A stretch of DNA of 53,888 nt from Opitutaceae bacterium (GTDB taxonomy: Bacteria > Verrucomicrobiota > Verrucomicrobiia > Opitutales > Opitutaceae). The notes below the pieces were generated by a model. It did no database searches. It was not told where the DNA came from and worked only from the letters and a program-made list of their open reading frames with translations. Shown here one piece after another: positions 36,668 through 45,500 of this stretch. The stretch spans positions 1 to 53,888 of the forward strand of contig JANQKV010000023.1 in assembly GCA_028280945.1 (NCBI GenBank). Direction: 5' to 3'. How positions within the stretch are numbered: the stretch's first letter is position 1; every line of letters starts with the position of its first letter. The translations under genes were made by a program, and so were the position numbers.

Positions 36668-37343
36668 CCGCCGCAAGCAGCCACCGTCTCCCCCTTCGTC
36701 ATCCGCATCCGCCACCATCACGGTTCTGGCGGGTGTTAATGGTGCGGGGAAAAGCAGTGTGGGTGGTGCCGCTTTGCGGGCTGCAGGTGGTGAATTCTAC
36801 AATCCGGACGAAACCGCCCATCGAATCCGTTCGCACTCGGGAACACTGACTACAACCGAAGCCAATGCCGCGGCCTGGCGCGAAGGCCGGCGACGTTTGG
36901 AAACCGCGATCCGCGACGGCACTCATTTCAATTTTGAAACCACCCTGGGTGGCAACACCATCACCCGGATCCTGCTGGAAGCGGCCCAATCCGGTGCCCG
37001 ACTTCGGATCTGGTTTGTTGGCCTAAACAGCGTTGAGCTACACCTGCAGCGAGTGGCGGAACGGGTTGGCAAAGGCGGACACAACATTCCCGAGGCGGCG
37101 ATTCGCAGCCGCTGGGAAAGCAGTCGAGTCAATTTGGTTAAACTTATCCCTCATGTGACCGACCTGGTCGTCTTCGACAACTCAACCCACCACGACCCTC
37201 ATAAAGGAGAGACACCCTCGCCCCGCATGCTCCTCCAAATTGTCGACCGGCAACTCATGCATCCCCAACCGGAAGACGCCACCCGAACCCCACCCTGGGC
37301 CAAACCCATCATCATGGCCGCCCTCAAGCACTTCCGGCGCTAG
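36657..37343 (+). CDS. Zeta toxin family kinase
   Basis: 228 residues from the ATG at 36657, inside the end of the antitoxin gene. Zeta toxins phosphorylate UDP-N-acetylglucosamine and block wall synthesis. The Walker A loop is AGVNGAGKSS, followed by YNPDETAHRI (substrate and base-side aspartate region) and HFNFETTLGG, which fits the zeta pattern, and an arginine-rich lid segment. Pairing with a Phd-type antitoxin rather than epsilon or a PezA helix-turn-helix protein is unusual. The codon use is similar to that of its neighbours. Confidence 0.85.
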   Translation: MASSRRKQPPSPPSSSASATITVLAGVNGAGKSSVGGAALRAAGGEFYNPDETAHRIRSHSGTLTTTEANAAAWREGRRRLETAIRDGTHFNFETTLGGNTITRILLEAAQSGARLRIWFVGLNSVELHLQRVAERVGKGGHNIPEAAIRSRWESSRVNLVKLIPHVTDLVVFDNSTHHDPHKGETPSPRMLLQIVDRQLMHPQPEDATRTPPWAKPIIMAALKHFRR

Positions 37344-37404
37344 CTGCTGGCGACTGGTTTCTTGCTACTAAAACCTGGTGCCATCTCATCACTATCCGGA
37401 GACC

Positions 37405-37822
37405 CCTTCCTTACCTTCGTTCCCTTCTGTAAAACCAGCACGCTGACGGCCACGTCATTTCGGATTTCGGATTTTAGATCTCGGATTTCTTTGCTCCGCG
37501 TCCTCTGTCCCGCCATGTTGTTCGCCGAAGCCTTGGCGGAGGAGGAAGCCTCGGCGACGGCGGATCCGCGTGAGTCAAACTACGTGCTGACGGCTATTTA
37601 AACCCATTTTTCCATCTTCGCAGCCTTTGCGGTCTCTTCGCGTTCTTTGCGTTAAAACCAGCGGTGGAGCGGTTACCCCTTAGAAAACCTTCGTGCCCTC
37701 GGTGTCCTTCGTGGTTCAAACCCAGCACGCTGACGGCCACGTCATTTCGGGTTCTAGATTTCGGATTTCTTTGCTCCGCGTCTTCGCGTCTCTGCGTGAG
37801 TCAAACTACATGCTGACGGCTT
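37405..37822. repeat. Composite intergenic repeat block 4
   Basis: Gene-free interval after the zeta toxin. Modules run m1 (37458), m2 with long insertion element, m3 (37600), m4 (37685), m1 (37741), and uninterrupted m2 (37775), ending in CTGACGGC. It thus holds a filled and an empty m2 only 210 bases apart. Confidence 0.9.
37510..37563. repeat. 54-base insertion element, copy C
   Basis: Full-length copy with CCGCC/GGCGG ends. It differs from copy B at one position (GGCGGAGG instead of GGCGAAGG) and in that it matches the hsdM copy at 50254. Confidence 0.87.
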
Positions 37823-37854
37823 CCTAGCTCCTAGATTCTAGTATCTAGTTACTA
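37822..37854. repeat. CTAG-rich short repeat
   Basis: Repeated CTAG units at short intervals (TCCTAGCTCCTAGATTCTAG, then TATCTAGTTACTA) lie directly before the ATG at 37863. A similar array is at 53104-53136. Confidence 0.65.
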
Positions 37855-37862
37855 CCCCACCC

Positions 37863-38447
37863 ATGTATTACCACGCCCGCCCGCTTCAGTTTGTCACCTA
37901 CGGCAAGGTTGGTCCGCCGCCGGTGGACGCCCTGGGCGGCACACGATGGGAGAATCCCTACCGCTGGCTGGGCGAGCACTGTGGATTTTTTCCGCAAGTG
38001 TGGCTGTCCCGCAGCCGGTCGCGCATCACCGGATACCGCCGCTGGGCGAACCAACCGGATTCACTGGGACTGATCCTCTTTGGTTTTGAATCCATCCAAG
38101 GCTTTGGTTTGGACTACGATTTTTGGGAGCTGCTGCTTACACCGCTTTCCCGCACCGGTGATTTCACCGAACAAAACCACCACAACCGGCAAATGCTGGA
38201 CGACCAACTCAGGTTCCACGAAGGCGAATTGTCGCCGTTGCTCACCACCTGGAACGAAACCCGCGACCTCGACCAAGTCTTTAAAAAACACCTGTTCATC
38301 AAAAACGATCAGGTGGTGGTGCCAACCCTGAACCTGAAGACCGCCAAGGAAATCATCTGTCGCGACGAATCGGAGAAAAAACACCTGCGCAAACTCGGCT
38401 TCATCGAAGACCGCATCACCATCCGCAACACCCGCCCGGGAAATTGA
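37863..38447 (+). CDS. Conserved hypothetical protein
   Basis: 194 residues, no signal peptide or membrane segment; family not recognised. It is rich in aromatic residues and opens MYYHARPLQFVTYGKVGPPP. The C-terminal end KLGFIEDRITIRNTRPGN is nearly repeated in a 23-codon remnant after the lipase gene (41107), so a second copy once existed. A role cannot be assigned. It is preceded by a CTAG-rich repeat and followed by a gene that begins 157 bases on. Confidence 0.7.
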   Translation: MYYHARPLQFVTYGKVGPPPVDALGGTRWENPYRWLGEHCGFFPQVWLSRSRSRITGYRRWANQPDSLGLILFGFESIQGFGLDYDFWELLLTPLSRTGDFTEQNHHNRQMLDDQLRFHEGELSPLLTTWNETRDLDQVFKKHLFIKNDQVVVPTLNLKTAKEIICRDESEKKHLRKLGFIEDRITIRNTRPGN

Positions 38448-38557
38448 GAGATCACCGGTCAGCCATTAATGGTGGGCGGTCGTTTGCCAGAACAACCAAC
38501 CCCTTCTGAGTGCCTGTCGTGGTCTTCGTGTTTCAAGGATTACGGTAGCGGCAAGGA

Positions 38558-38592
38558 GCTACTCGCTACCTGCTACTCGCTACTCACTACTC
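38558..38592. repeat. TACTCGC tandem repeat before the PQQ dehydrogenase
   Basis: Five imperfect units of CTACTCGCTAC type end 12 bases before the start codon at 38605, so they cover the expected ribosome-binding region. An almost identical array precedes the DUF2911 gene (52014-52048). Confidence 0.7.
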
Positions 38593-38604
38593 CCTTCATC
38601 TCCC

Positions 38605-40050
38605 ATGGTTCGCCGCCTGATACTGCTCGTTGTCACGCTTGCTTTCGCTTCCGCCAACCCGGCCTCCGCCCAGCGCCCGCGGGCGCACGAACGGCTTTAT
38701 GCCGAGCACTGCGCGACCTGCCATGGGGTCGACGGCGCGGGGGGCCTGGGTCTGTCACTGGTCGACGACATTTGGACCCACGGCGCGGACGATGCCTCCA
38801 TCGCCCGAATCATCGCCAATGGTGCCGCCGAGGGCGCCATGCCCGCCTACCGCGAAGTCCTGACCGATGAACAAATCCGCTCGCTTGTCGTGGTGATCCG
38901 CGAACTCCGCGACCGCCCGCGATTTGATGCCGCCAAGCTCGAAGCAGCCGGCACCAACGGTCGCTACTCCTCCCGGTTGGCCGACTTTACCCTGACCGAA
39001 GTCTACGCCACCGAAGGCATCCTGTGGGGACTCGATTTCCTGCCTGATGACAACATGATCCTGTCCTCGCGATCCGGGCGCATCGTCGTCACCGACGGAC
39101 AGCAGGAAACCGTCATCCAGGGAACCCCCGCCGTGCACGACGAAGGCGACATCGGCTTGCTCGATCTGCGGCTCCACCCCGACTACAAGAACAACGGCTG
39201 GGTTTACGTGGCCGCCAACGTCGATGGCGACCCCCACACTGACGAACGCCGGGCCATGACGGAGATTATCCGGGCGCGGATTCGCAATGGCCAATGGGTG
39301 GACGAGGAACGCATCTTCCAGGCCCGGCCCGAGCACCGCGCCATGGGACGCCAACGACTCGGCTCCCGGTTTCTGTTTCACGATGGCTACCTGTATTTCT
39401 CGATTGGGGACGGCGGACCGCAGGACCAGCCCTCGCAGGACCTGACCGCTCCGATCGGAAAAACCTACCGCATCCATGACGACGGCCGCATCCCGTCCGA
39501 CAATCCTTTTGCCGGCCACGAAAATCCTGACGTTTACGAAGCCATCTGGACCTACGGAAACCGCAACGTGCAAGGCTTCGCCATCCAGCCGGAAACCGGA
39601 CTACTCTTCGCCGCCGAACACGGTCCGCGTGGCGGCGATGAACTCAACATCCTCAAACCCGGCGCCAACTACGGCTGGCCGCTGGTGACCTACGGCGTCC
39701 ACTACAACGGTCAGCCGATCTCGGCGGTTCAACAAAAGGAAGGCATCGAAGACGTCGTCCTGCACTGGACCCCGTCGATCGCCGTGTGCGACATCCACTT
39801 CTACGACGGCAACGCCTTCCCCGCCTGGCACGGAGACCTGCTCGTGACAGCCCTCGGCCGCGAACACCTGCGCCGCCTACGCTTTGATGGGACAACGGTT
39901 ACCGAACAAGAACTCCTCATCAGCGACATCGGCCGCATCCGCACGATTTCAACGGACCAAAACGGGACGCTCCACCTCGTCACGAATCACCGCGGCGAAA
40001 ACCCCCGCAGCCAAGTCTACCGCATGGAGCCGTCACCAATGAAAAAGTAA
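38605..40050 (+). CDS. Cytochrome c-PQQ-dependent sugar dehydrogenase fusion
   Basis: 481 residues. Signal peptide (cleavage after ASA, about residue 22), then a class I cytochrome c domain with haem motif CATCH at residues 36-40 and likely distal ligand M79 in GAMPAY. From about residue 125 follows a six-bladed propeller of the glucose/sorbosone dehydrogenase family (GILWGLDFLPDDNMIL, DEGDIGLLDLRLHPDY, AEHGPRGGDELNIL and NYGWP). These use PQQ in the periplasm to oxidise aldose sugars, and the fused cytochrome would pass electrons to the respiratory chain. Domain order with the cytochrome first is known but less usual. No PQQ synthesis genes are in the window. Confidence 0.9.
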   Translation: MVRRLILLVVTLAFASANPASAQRPRAHERLYAEHCATCHGVDGAGGLGLSLVDDIWTHGADDASIARIIANGAAEGAMPAYREVLTDEQIRSLVVVIRELRDRPRFDAAKLEAAGTNGRYSSRLADFTLTEVYATEGILWGLDFLPDDNMILSSRSGRIVVTDGQQETVIQGTPAVHDEGDIGLLDLRLHPDYKNNGWVYVAANVDGDPHTDERRAMTEIIRARIRNGQWVDEERIFQARPEHRAMGRQRLGSRFLFHDGYLYFSIGDGGPQDQPSQDLTAPIGKTYRIHDDGRIPSDNPFAGHENPDVYEAIWTYGNRNVQGFAIQPETGLLFAAEHGPRGGDELNILKPGANYGWPLVTYGVHYNGQPISAVQQKEGIEDVVLHWTPSIAVCDIHFYDGNAFPAWHGDLLVTALGREHLRRLRFDGTTVTEQELLISDIGRIRTISTDQNGTLHLVTNHRGENPRSQVYRMEPSPMKK

Positions 40051-40270
40051 CAAGATAGAACCTGACTGTGTCCGATCAAATTCCCCGAAGCTGAATCGAG
40101 TCATCCGTTATTCTTTATCTTTTGCGTCTGCCCCCTTCGGTCCATTGACCCTGACTCCTTCGGACTCCCTGTGAACTACAACGGCCGCCGGGCTCGCATT
40201 CCTTCAACAACTCTGAAAGCGTTCGCCTGCTGGCTGCTTCACTAATCAACAAAAACGGAGAAGATCATCC

Positions 40271-41110
40271 ATGAGTGAATTCATTCAGCACTATTCGGGA
40301 TTGGTAGCCCGAGCAAAATATCATGCCCCCACCGCTCTGTCGCTCGCTGTCTTGTGCGACCTTTCCTACAAACCTGCCGCGCAAGCCAAGGCCGGTGCCG
40401 CCCAGTTGGGATACTCCAAAAGCGCGTTCGTTAATGTCCGCAAAGCGAAGGACATCGACACACAATGCCTGATTATCGGCGACGCGGAAAACGTTGTGGT
40501 CGTGTTTCGTGGATCGGACGACATCAACGATTGGTTTGCCAATTTTCAGGCCGTGCGCGACCCCGGGCCCCTCACCAATACCAAGGCGCACGAAGGATTT
40601 CAGGATGCCCTTTTTCCATCCGTGATTCAGGTGACCAACGCCATCGACGGCATGCTGGACAACAATCAGCGCATCTGGGTCACCGGCCACAGCCTCGGCG
40701 GCGCCCTGACCTCCCTCTACTCTGCCATGATGTTTGAAGCGGGTTATACGGTTTATGGCATCTACACCTTCGCCAGTCCCCGGCCGGGCGACGATCCCTT
40801 GGCCAAGGCATTGGATACCAAAATGAACAAAGTGAGCAAGGGGCCCCACCACCGGGTGATGAACAACAACGACATCGTTCCTCACCTCCCGCCCGAGCCG
40901 TTCTTCAGTCACTCGGGCAACCGCATGATTCTAAAGAAGAACTCCCAGGACACGAAACTGAAGCCCTGGCGGCAGTTAAAGGTAACCATTTTCCGGCGAC
41001 TGATGAACCTGACCGGAGGAATCTGGAACGTGAAGAACAACCACATCCTGGGTGGTGAACACGGCTATATCCAACGCCTGGTCAACCAAGCCCAGCGCAA
41101 CCCCAACTGA
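40271..41110 (+). CDS. Class 3 lipase family hydrolase
   Basis: 279 residues, with GGAG 10 bases before the ATG, the clearest ribosome site in this region. Alpha/beta hydrolase of the fungal lipase (Lipase_3) type: VVVVFRGSDDINDWFANF (oxyanion region), nucleophile S141 in GHSLGG, acid D174 in ASPRPGDD, and a His near GGEHGY at about residue 265. There is no signal peptide, so it is either cytosolic or exported by another route. The gap of 220 bases upstream shows no gene; it contains several CCTTCGG-type short motifs. Confidence 0.87.
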   Translation: MSEFIQHYSGLVARAKYHAPTALSLAVLCDLSYKPAAQAKAGAAQLGYSKSAFVNVRKAKDIDTQCLIIGDAENVVVVFRGSDDINDWFANFQAVRDPGPLTNTKAHEGFQDALFPSVIQVTNAIDGMLDNNQRIWVTGHSLGGALTSLYSAMMFEAGYTVYGIYTFASPRPGDDPLAKALDTKMNKVSKGPHHRVMNNNDIVPHLPPEPFFSHSGNRMILKKNSQDTKLKPWRQLKVTIFRRLMNLTGGIWNVKNNHILGGEHGYIQRLVNQAQRNPN

Positions 41111-41178
41111 TCTTTCACCAACTCGGCTTCGTCGAAGACCGGATTGCCATCCGCAACACCCGCCCCGCACAGTGGTGA
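41107..41178 (+). pseudogene. 3' remnant of a second copy of the 37863 gene
   Basis: Twenty-three codons and a stop, in the frame starting at 41107, read QLGFVEDRIAIRNTRPAQW at the end. This matches the C-terminal end of the protein at 37863 (KLGFIEDRITIRNTRPGN) at about 13 of 17 positions. There is no start codon or upstream part; the lipase gene occupies the space. It indicates duplication followed by replacement or deletion. Confidence 0.8.
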
Positions 41179-41267
41179 CTACAACCTACTACCGAGGAGC
41201 CACAGCGACGACACCTCAACGAGCACCGCGAGAATAACAAGCCCCACTTTTGGCCCCTCTTTTTCGA

Positions 41268-42356
41268 TCAGAATCCTTCAGGGACGAGCCCCAGTCGATT
41301 GATTGACTCGTTGACTGCTTCCAGACGCTCATGAGTTCGAAGCACATCCGCGTAGTCCCAACAAGTGAGACCTGACATTTCATTCACGTCTTCGGCATGG
41401 GCCTTAATCTTCTCGAGCTGCTTAGCATCGGAAACTGCAACCACTCCTTGAACCGCTGGGTTCTTCTTCGATTTAAGCAGATTGAGGATCAAACTGTCGA
41501 TCGATCCACGGGTCTGAACTTCAAAGACATAGATCACGCGCCCCATATTTCCAATGGTGGCTTCCCATACTGCATCGACTTTTGATCCTGCAGACACTCG
41601 AACCTCGATACGGGCATGAAAGCCAAGCCATTTACCGATTTCAGCAATCTTCTCCTTAACTTCGTCATGGAGGAACTCTCTGCCCGATTCCGTCGCGGAC
41701 CCTGTCTCCGAAGCCTCATCCATGGATCCTCGCTCTCCGTCGGACTGCTCTTGAACTGCAGAGTGAACCTCATCCCAAAGGAAATAGTTAACTTCCAGTA
41801 GAATGTGTTTTCGGCCGGAAAGTTCGCCGAGTCGATTTCGTATGTTTCGAGTAATCTCGCATATTTCCTGGTAGGACTCTCCGTTAATCTGGTGATTCTT
41901 CTGCGGCAAATCCTCGAAACCAAGGTAGTTGAGTGAAGCGACAGTTATCTTGTTCCAGATGATGTAACGATCCGGGTGGACGTAACCAAGGAGCTCACTC
42001 ATCATTCCGGGTCCAACCCACTTGATTGCAGAACGGAAACTATCCCATCGCGTTTTTAGCTCGCTGCTTCCCCACAATAAGTCCGCCAAGTGCGATCGTA
42101 GATTCTCGAGTCCGTTGTCGGTAATCATCTGATTCACTTGGTATTCCTTATTTCCCCACATCGACATTCCCCACAGTGGAGCGAAAAAACCCACCAGATC
42201 ATCGAGGGTCGCGGAGTTCATCCTCTCAGGATTCCAACCCTCGTATATTTCCAACCGCTCTTTTCGATCTTCAGATTCTTCTTCGGCAACATCGGGGTTC
42301 TCTTCGCGGTAAGCTAAATATCCGCGAAGGTGCAAATCCAGTAGTTCACTATTCAT
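41268..42356 (-). CDS. Nuclease-like protein of the defence operon
   Basis: 362 residues, AT-richer than the surrounding housekeeping genes; family not firmly recognised. Residues 1-190 are helical and resemble the N-terminal part of restriction-associated proteins (WGMSMWGNKEYQ, KWVGPGMMSELLGYVHPDRY, IIWN). Residues 230-300 read like a PD-(D/E)xK nuclease core: KVDAVWEATIG with the aspartate, then VIYVFEVQTRGS, where ExQ takes the place of ExK. A Ser/Glu-rich linker (about 195-220) joins the two. It is the last gene of the minus-strand defence block, 236 bases after hsdR. A nuclease working with the restriction system is plausible but unproven. Confidence 0.7.
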   Translation of the reverse strand: MNSELLDLHLRGYLAYREENPDVAEEESEDRKERLEIYEGWNPERMNSATLDDLVGFFAPLWGMSMWGNKEYQVNQMITDNGLENLRSHLADLLWGSSELKTRWDSFRSAIKWVGPGMMSELLGYVHPDRYIIWNKITVASLNYLGFEDLPQKNHQINGESYQEICEITRNIRNRLGELSGRKHILLEVNYFLWDEVHSAVQEQSDGERGSMDEASETGSATESGREFLHDEVKEKIAEIGKWLGFHARIEVRVSAGSKVDAVWEATIGNMGRVIYVFEVQTRGSIDSLILNLLKSKKNPAVQGVVAVSDAKQLEKIKAHAEDVNEMSGLTCWDYADVLRTHERLEAVNESINRLGLVPEGF

Positions 42357-42358
42357 CG

Positions 42359-42512
42359 CTACTCTTCTTTGGGGTTAAGTGACTCTTCGATATCGCGAAA
42401 TTCTTCGAGCGTGGTTCCCAGACTAGCTACGATTTTCTCGGGGAGTTACGCTGGGGTAAGAGGTTTTCGATGTCTTTGAGGTCTTTGTTGCCAAACGAAT
42501 TGGTGTTGAGGG
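42359..42512 (-). pseudogene. Decayed small gene between hsdR and the nuclease-like gene
   Basis: On the minus strand one frame reads NTNSFGNKDLKDIENLLPQR. A one-base shift then continues with PEKIVASLGTTLEEFRDIEE and ends at a TAG two bases before the next ATG. Composition looks protein-like and the tight junction suggests a former coupled gene. I do not recognise a family, and no start codon fits. Confidence 0.4.
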
Positions 42513-42592
42513 TGAAGTATTAGCTGGTCCGTGTTTCGAAGGAGTGCGGGCGAATCCTTATATACAGTTCAGTTTCTCGCATACTCGCCACA

Positions 42593-45500
42593 TTACTCGC
42601 TCGCATCATCAGTGTTATTCAGAAGATCGAGCACATTGGACGGTGTATTCAGTAAGTCAGGCTCGGACTCAACTTTGGCTAGCTGACTCGTCGTCAGCAC
42701 ATGAACAAAAACCCGATTTTCACCGTCGATTGAGGTCTTGAGAACCAAGAGTGATCCAATTCGACCCGCGAATTCCGAAATAGTCTCAACCGACTTCAAT
42801 AGATTAGCGGCAGCAGTGGCGTTGTTTCGGTTCACCTCCGATTGGAGTTTTTCTATCTTTGCGAGCTCGATGGCTTTTTTGGTTTTAAGGAAAGCCTCCT
42901 GGGATTCCTTTGAGTTCCAAACCCGCTGGATAAACTCAACGCCTTTGCGTATCCACGATCCCTCTACAAACTCTCCACTGTTTACCGGGCGCAACCCTGC
43001 AGAGATTGCTAGGTCCAAATAGCGATCGAAGACTTCCTTCGCCTTGGGAAAGTCATTCGTTCCTACGAAGACGTGGCCGGTGTGCTTAATCGAGATCTCT
43101 TTGTTCTTTTGGTATTTCTTAAAGTTTTCTGCCTGCTCAAAAATCTCTTGGTAGACTTCGTCACGGTCGACTGGCGGGTAATCGTTGTTGGCCAGGAGGA
43201 TGATGAGATCGACTTTGAGCTCGGCCTTGATGTCGTCGCGTTGGCTCCAGTCAGTGTATTTGGCTTTGTCGTCGACGACAACTTTGACCTCTTTGGCGAG
43301 GTGGATAAGTTTGTCCTCGGGATACTCGAAGTCGTATTTGTGCGCGAGTGACTTTAGGATATCGTAGAAAGCCTTCTCTTCGAAATCGATGCCCATCTCA
43401 CCGAAGGATTCCTTTTCCTTCTTCAGAGCATGGAAGAGATCGATGATCTCATCGGTGAAGTCCTCCAGCACCTCGCTGTGCAATACGTCCTGCTCACTGC
43501 GCTCGTTGTATCGGCTCACCAGCGCCTGGAACTGCTTGGTGAAGTCGACGCCCTTGATTTTATTCACTTTCTGGAAGTCCTCGATGGCGCGTTTGAGGAG
43601 CTGCTGGAGGAGCTTGATCTTGGTGTTAGGCAGTTTGACCTTTTCGATCTTGGCGAGGTAGTCGTCGCCGAAGATGTCGATCTCGGCCGCGCCGTCTCCG
43701 CCGAGTTTGAAGATCTCTTCGATCCCGTCGCTAGCTAGCGCGTCAGCGATCATCTCGCGCACCTTGGCGTTCATCTGGGCGCTGTCGGGGGCTTCGCCTT
43801 TGGTCAGCTTGGCGACGATGGAGCGGACGGCGAGGTAGAAGTGGATGTGGTCGCGCTCGGACTGACTGAAGACATCTGCGCCGCTGCAGATGTCGTAGGC
43901 GGCTTTGAGGCGCTTCACGAGGGCCATGACCCGCTTCTCGATCTTGTCGGTGAGCTGCACGAACTCGGCGGCCTGATTCAGGCATTGCAGTTGCTCGACG
44001 GGCGAGCCGCTGAAGTAGGGCTTGGTGTCGAACTGGTGGAAAACCCGCCCGAGCAAATCGAGGTGATCGCGCACCACTACGATGGAGGCCTCGATCTCTT
44101 CGATGTTGCTACTGTCCGCCTTGGAGTAGTGCGCCAGCGCGAGGTTCATCTGTTTCTTGATGCCGATGTAGTCGACAACGAGACCCTTCTTCTTGTTCTC
44201 AAACTTCCGGTTCACCCGGGAGATGGTCTGGATGAGGTTGTGACGCTGGACCGGCTTGTCGATGTAGATGGTGTCGAGGAAGGGCACGTCAAAACCCGTC
44301 AGCCACATGTCCACCACGATGGCTATTTTGAAGTTGGATTCGGCCTTCTTGAACTGGGTGTCGAACTTCTTGCGGTCGTCCTTGTTGCCGAGCAGATCGT
44401 AAAGTGCCTTTTCGTCATCCTTGCCCCGCGTCATCACCATCTTGATGCGCTCCATCGGCAGGATCTCCTTCTTCTGTTTCTCGGCCAGCTCAACGCCCTC
44501 GGCAGCGACGCGCACCTCGGCCCACTCGGGGCGCAGCTTGATCACCTGCTTGTAAAAGTCGTAGGCGATGGGACGGCTACTGCTGACAAAGATCGCCTTG
44601 CCCGCCACGGTGGAACCTTCGGCTATACGCTTCTCGTAGTGCTCCACGAAATCCGCTGCCAGCGCCTCGATGCGCTGCGGGTCTCCCAGTATGGAGCCCA
44701 TGTTGGCCATCGTCTTCTTGCTGTCTTCGATGGCGTAGTCACTCGCTCCGGCTTCGGCGCATTCGTCGTAATATTTCTCGATCTCCTCCAGCTTGCTATT
44801 GTCGAGGATCACCTTGGCGGCACGGCCTTCGTAAACGATGGGCACGGTGATCTCGTCGGCGACCGATTCGGTCATGGTGTAGCTGTCCACCACCTCGCCA
44901 AAGACATCGAGCGTGGCATCGATGGGCGTGCCGGTGAAGCCGACGTAGGTCGCGTTGGGGAGGGAGTCGTGCAGATACTTGGCGAAGCCAAAGGTCCGCC
45001 TCACGCCCTCTTCAGTGATCTTGAGCTTCTGGTCCAGATTCACCTGACTGCGGTGCGCCTCGTCGGAAATGCAGATGACGTTGGTGCGCTCGGTGAGCAG
45101 CTCGGTGTCCTCGGTGAATTTGTGGACTGTGGTTAAGAATACCCCGCCGCTGTTGCGGCCCTTCAGCAAGTCGCGCAGGTGCTGGCGACTCTCCACGCTG
45201 ATGACCGACTCATCGCCCAGATAGCCTTTGGCATTGGTGAATAGTCCTGATAGCTGGTCATCCAGGTCCGTGCGGTCGGTGATCAGGACGATGGTGGGGC
45301 TGGAAAGATCTACGCTCTTCATCAGCAGCCGCGCCAGGAAGAGCATGGTGAAGCTCTTGCCGCAGCCGGTCGCGCCAAAATAGGTGCCGCCCTTGCCGTC
45401 GCCCTCCGGCTTCCGGTGCTGGAGGATGTTCCGATACAGCTTGGTCGCCGCGTAGTATTGCGGGTAGCGGCAGAGGATCTTCTCCTCCTTGCGCGAGGTG

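Noticed and set aside
30984-37822. Repeat blocks as a possible CRISPR array
   Set aside because: Modules differ in length and sequence, no constant spacers between identical repeats exist, and no cas gene is present.
43841-45136. A 431-codon open frame on the plus strand
   Set aside because: Antisense to hsdR with low-complexity hydrophobic and acidic text; the hsdR reading has all expected motifs.
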